Assembly: GCA_003523255.1 (NCBI GenBank)
Contig: DPGH01000009.1
Location: 1 to 20,046 of the forward strand
Length of the DNA stretch: 20,046 nt
DNA from: Clostridiales bacterium
Lineage (GTDB): Bacteria; Bacillota; Clostridia; Christensenellales; Borkfalkiaceae
Direction of reading: 5' to 3'
Below, one piece after another: positions 19,244 to 20,046 of the stretch (the stretch's first letter is position 1; each line of letters opens with the position of its first letter). Under the pieces are notes generated by a model. It was given only the letters and a program-made list of their open reading frames with translations, was not told the DNA's origin and ran no database searches. The position numbers and the translations under genes were made by a program.

Positions 19244-20046
19244 ATGAAAACTTTGATATACGACGGAGAATATTTTAACGTAAAAGACACGTTGGAGTGC
19301 GGTCAGATTTTCCGATACGAAAAACTTTCCGACGGCAGTTACGCCGTGTTCTCTCGGGATAAGTACGCCCGTTTGGTAACGGAAGAAGATGTTGTGCGTG
19401 TTTTCACCGACGACGTTGACTATTTTCGTCATTTTTTGGATTTGGACACAAACTATGCCCAAAAGGTGCAACGCATTTCCGCCATTTCTCCGTTGATGAA
19501 GCAGGCGTGCGACTGCGGCAAAGGTATACACATTCTCAATCAGGATCTGACGGAAATGATAATTTCCTTCATCATTTCCGCAAACAACAACATCAAGCGT
19601 ATTCAGTTGATAATACGCCGTCTGTGCGATGCGCTTGGCGAAGACACACCCTACGGCAAGGCTTTCCCCACTGTGGAAAAGATGGCGCAGGCGCCTCTTT
19701 CGCTGTACACTTCGATAGGTGCAGGCTACCGAGACGTCTATTTGAAGGAAACGGCACAACGCCTTGTAAATTACGACCTTTCCCGCCTCACTCAGGCGGA
19801 CACGGCTTCCGCACGCAAAGAGTTGCTTTCCTTCAAAGGCGTGGGACCGAAAGTCGCCGATTGTATATTGCTTTTCGGTTTGCGCCGAGGCGATGTTTTT
19901 CCCGTGGACACATGGCTTAAAAAGGTGTATCACGCCTATTTCGAGCAGGGACACAAGGACAGTGAGATTTCGACATTTTTCTGCAATTTGTTCGGTCAGG
20001 ACGCAGGACTTTGCCAACAATATTTGTTTTATTTTCAAAGAAAGTA
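19244..20046 (+). CDS. ogg: 8-oxoguanine DNA glycosylase, OGG1-type (3' partial)
   Basis: This is a base-excision repair enzyme that removes 8-oxoguanine and cuts by beta-lyase. The 267 visible residues run off the window, and little should be missing. The N-terminal OGG domain contains the CGQIFRY motif (residues 19-25, like QSFRW of human OGG1). The HhH-GPD domain follows: LLSFKGVGPKVADCILLFGL carries the helix-hairpin-helix and the Schiff-base lysine, and DVFPVDTWLKKV holds the catalytic aspartate after P-V. Four cysteines in the last part are scattered and do not form a clear cluster. The ATG has no recognisable ribosome binding site and begins 17 bp after the rpmA T-run. Codons look richer in CAC, ACA, TCC and GTG than in neighbouring genes, which may hint at a different history. 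An alternative is a DNA-3-methyladenine glycosylase 2 relative, but the K and D context fits OGG. Confidence 0.9.
   Translation, partial: MKTLIYDGEYFNVKDTLECGQIFRYEKLSDGSYAVFSRDKYARLVTEEDVVRVFTDDVDYFRHFLDLDTNYAQKVQRISAISPLMKQACDCGKGIHILNQDLTEMIISFIISANNNIKRIQLIIRRLCDALGEDTPYGKAFPTVEKMAQAPLSLYTSIGAGYRDVYLKETAQRLVNYDLSRLTQADTASARKELLSFKGVGPKVADCILLFGLRRGDVFPVDTWLKKVYHAYFEQGHKDSEISTFFCNLFGQDAGLCQQYLFYFQRK

Noticed and set aside
19208..20038. Long minus-strand frame of 276 codons
   Set aside because: It is antisense to the OGG-type glycosylase, whose plus-strand translation has clear catalytic motifs. The minus frame shows no recognisable domain.
1..20046. CRISPR array, toxin-antitoxin pair, phage genes or restriction system
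   Set aside because: No regularly spaced repeats were seen, and no translated frame shows motifs of these systems.

Overview
The window looks like a chromosomal segment of an uncultured low-to-mid GC Bacillota, most likely a member of the Clostridia. This is inferred from AGGAGG-type ribosome binding sites, a T-box riboswitch, a MerR regulator closely resembling Bacillus AdhR, a ribosomal L27 with a Firmicutes-type N-terminal extension, and a small helical protein of a kind I recall from clostridial genomes. No species can be named from the sequence alone.

Left part (1-4654). The 3' end of a tRNA and its terminator precede a ribokinase gene. An IS30-family element follows. Both ends survive, but its transposase has a frameshift and an internal deletion that removed the whole catalytic core. 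Next comes a compact three-gene operon: a short, atypical DXS-like transketolase, an AdhR-like MerR regulator overlapping it by ATGA, and a flavodoxin. The operon starts at a promoter with a 19-bp spacer filled by a perfect inverted repeat, the classic MerR arrangement. This is the best candidate here for an incompletely described system: a probable electrophile- or carbonyl-responsive module whose main enzyme is unlikely to be an ordinary DXP synthase.

Middle part (4655-14461). A GH42-like intracellular glycoside hydrolase is preceded by two candidate promoters and a pair of direct repeats with a 21-bp period. A secreted metallophosphoesterase follows as a clear pseudogene with two frameshifts and one stop, yet it keeps its promoter and terminator. 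From 8090 a single promoter drives six tightly packed genes for a surface polysaccharide: GT4, EpsG/Wzy-like polymerase, GT32, GT2, a second GT32 and a Wzx-type flippase. The cassette ends at a strong bidirectional hairpin. No initiating phosphoglycosyltransferase or chain-length regulator is present in the window.

Right part (14462-20046). A GH1 beta-glycosidase gene on the minus strand converges on the polysaccharide operon. It is divergent from a standalone trpB-type tryptophan synthase beta gene controlled by a T-box with a UGG (Trp) specifier. A small helical protein on the minus strand is divergent from rplU-rpmA (ribosomal L21-L27). The Prp protease gene often found between rplU and rpmA is absent, although L27 keeps the extension Prp would remove. 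The window ends inside an 8-oxoguanine DNA glycosylase gene.

Most of the window is ordinary core and carbohydrate metabolism. The accessory signals are the broken IS30, the broken phosphoesterase and the polysaccharide cassette.
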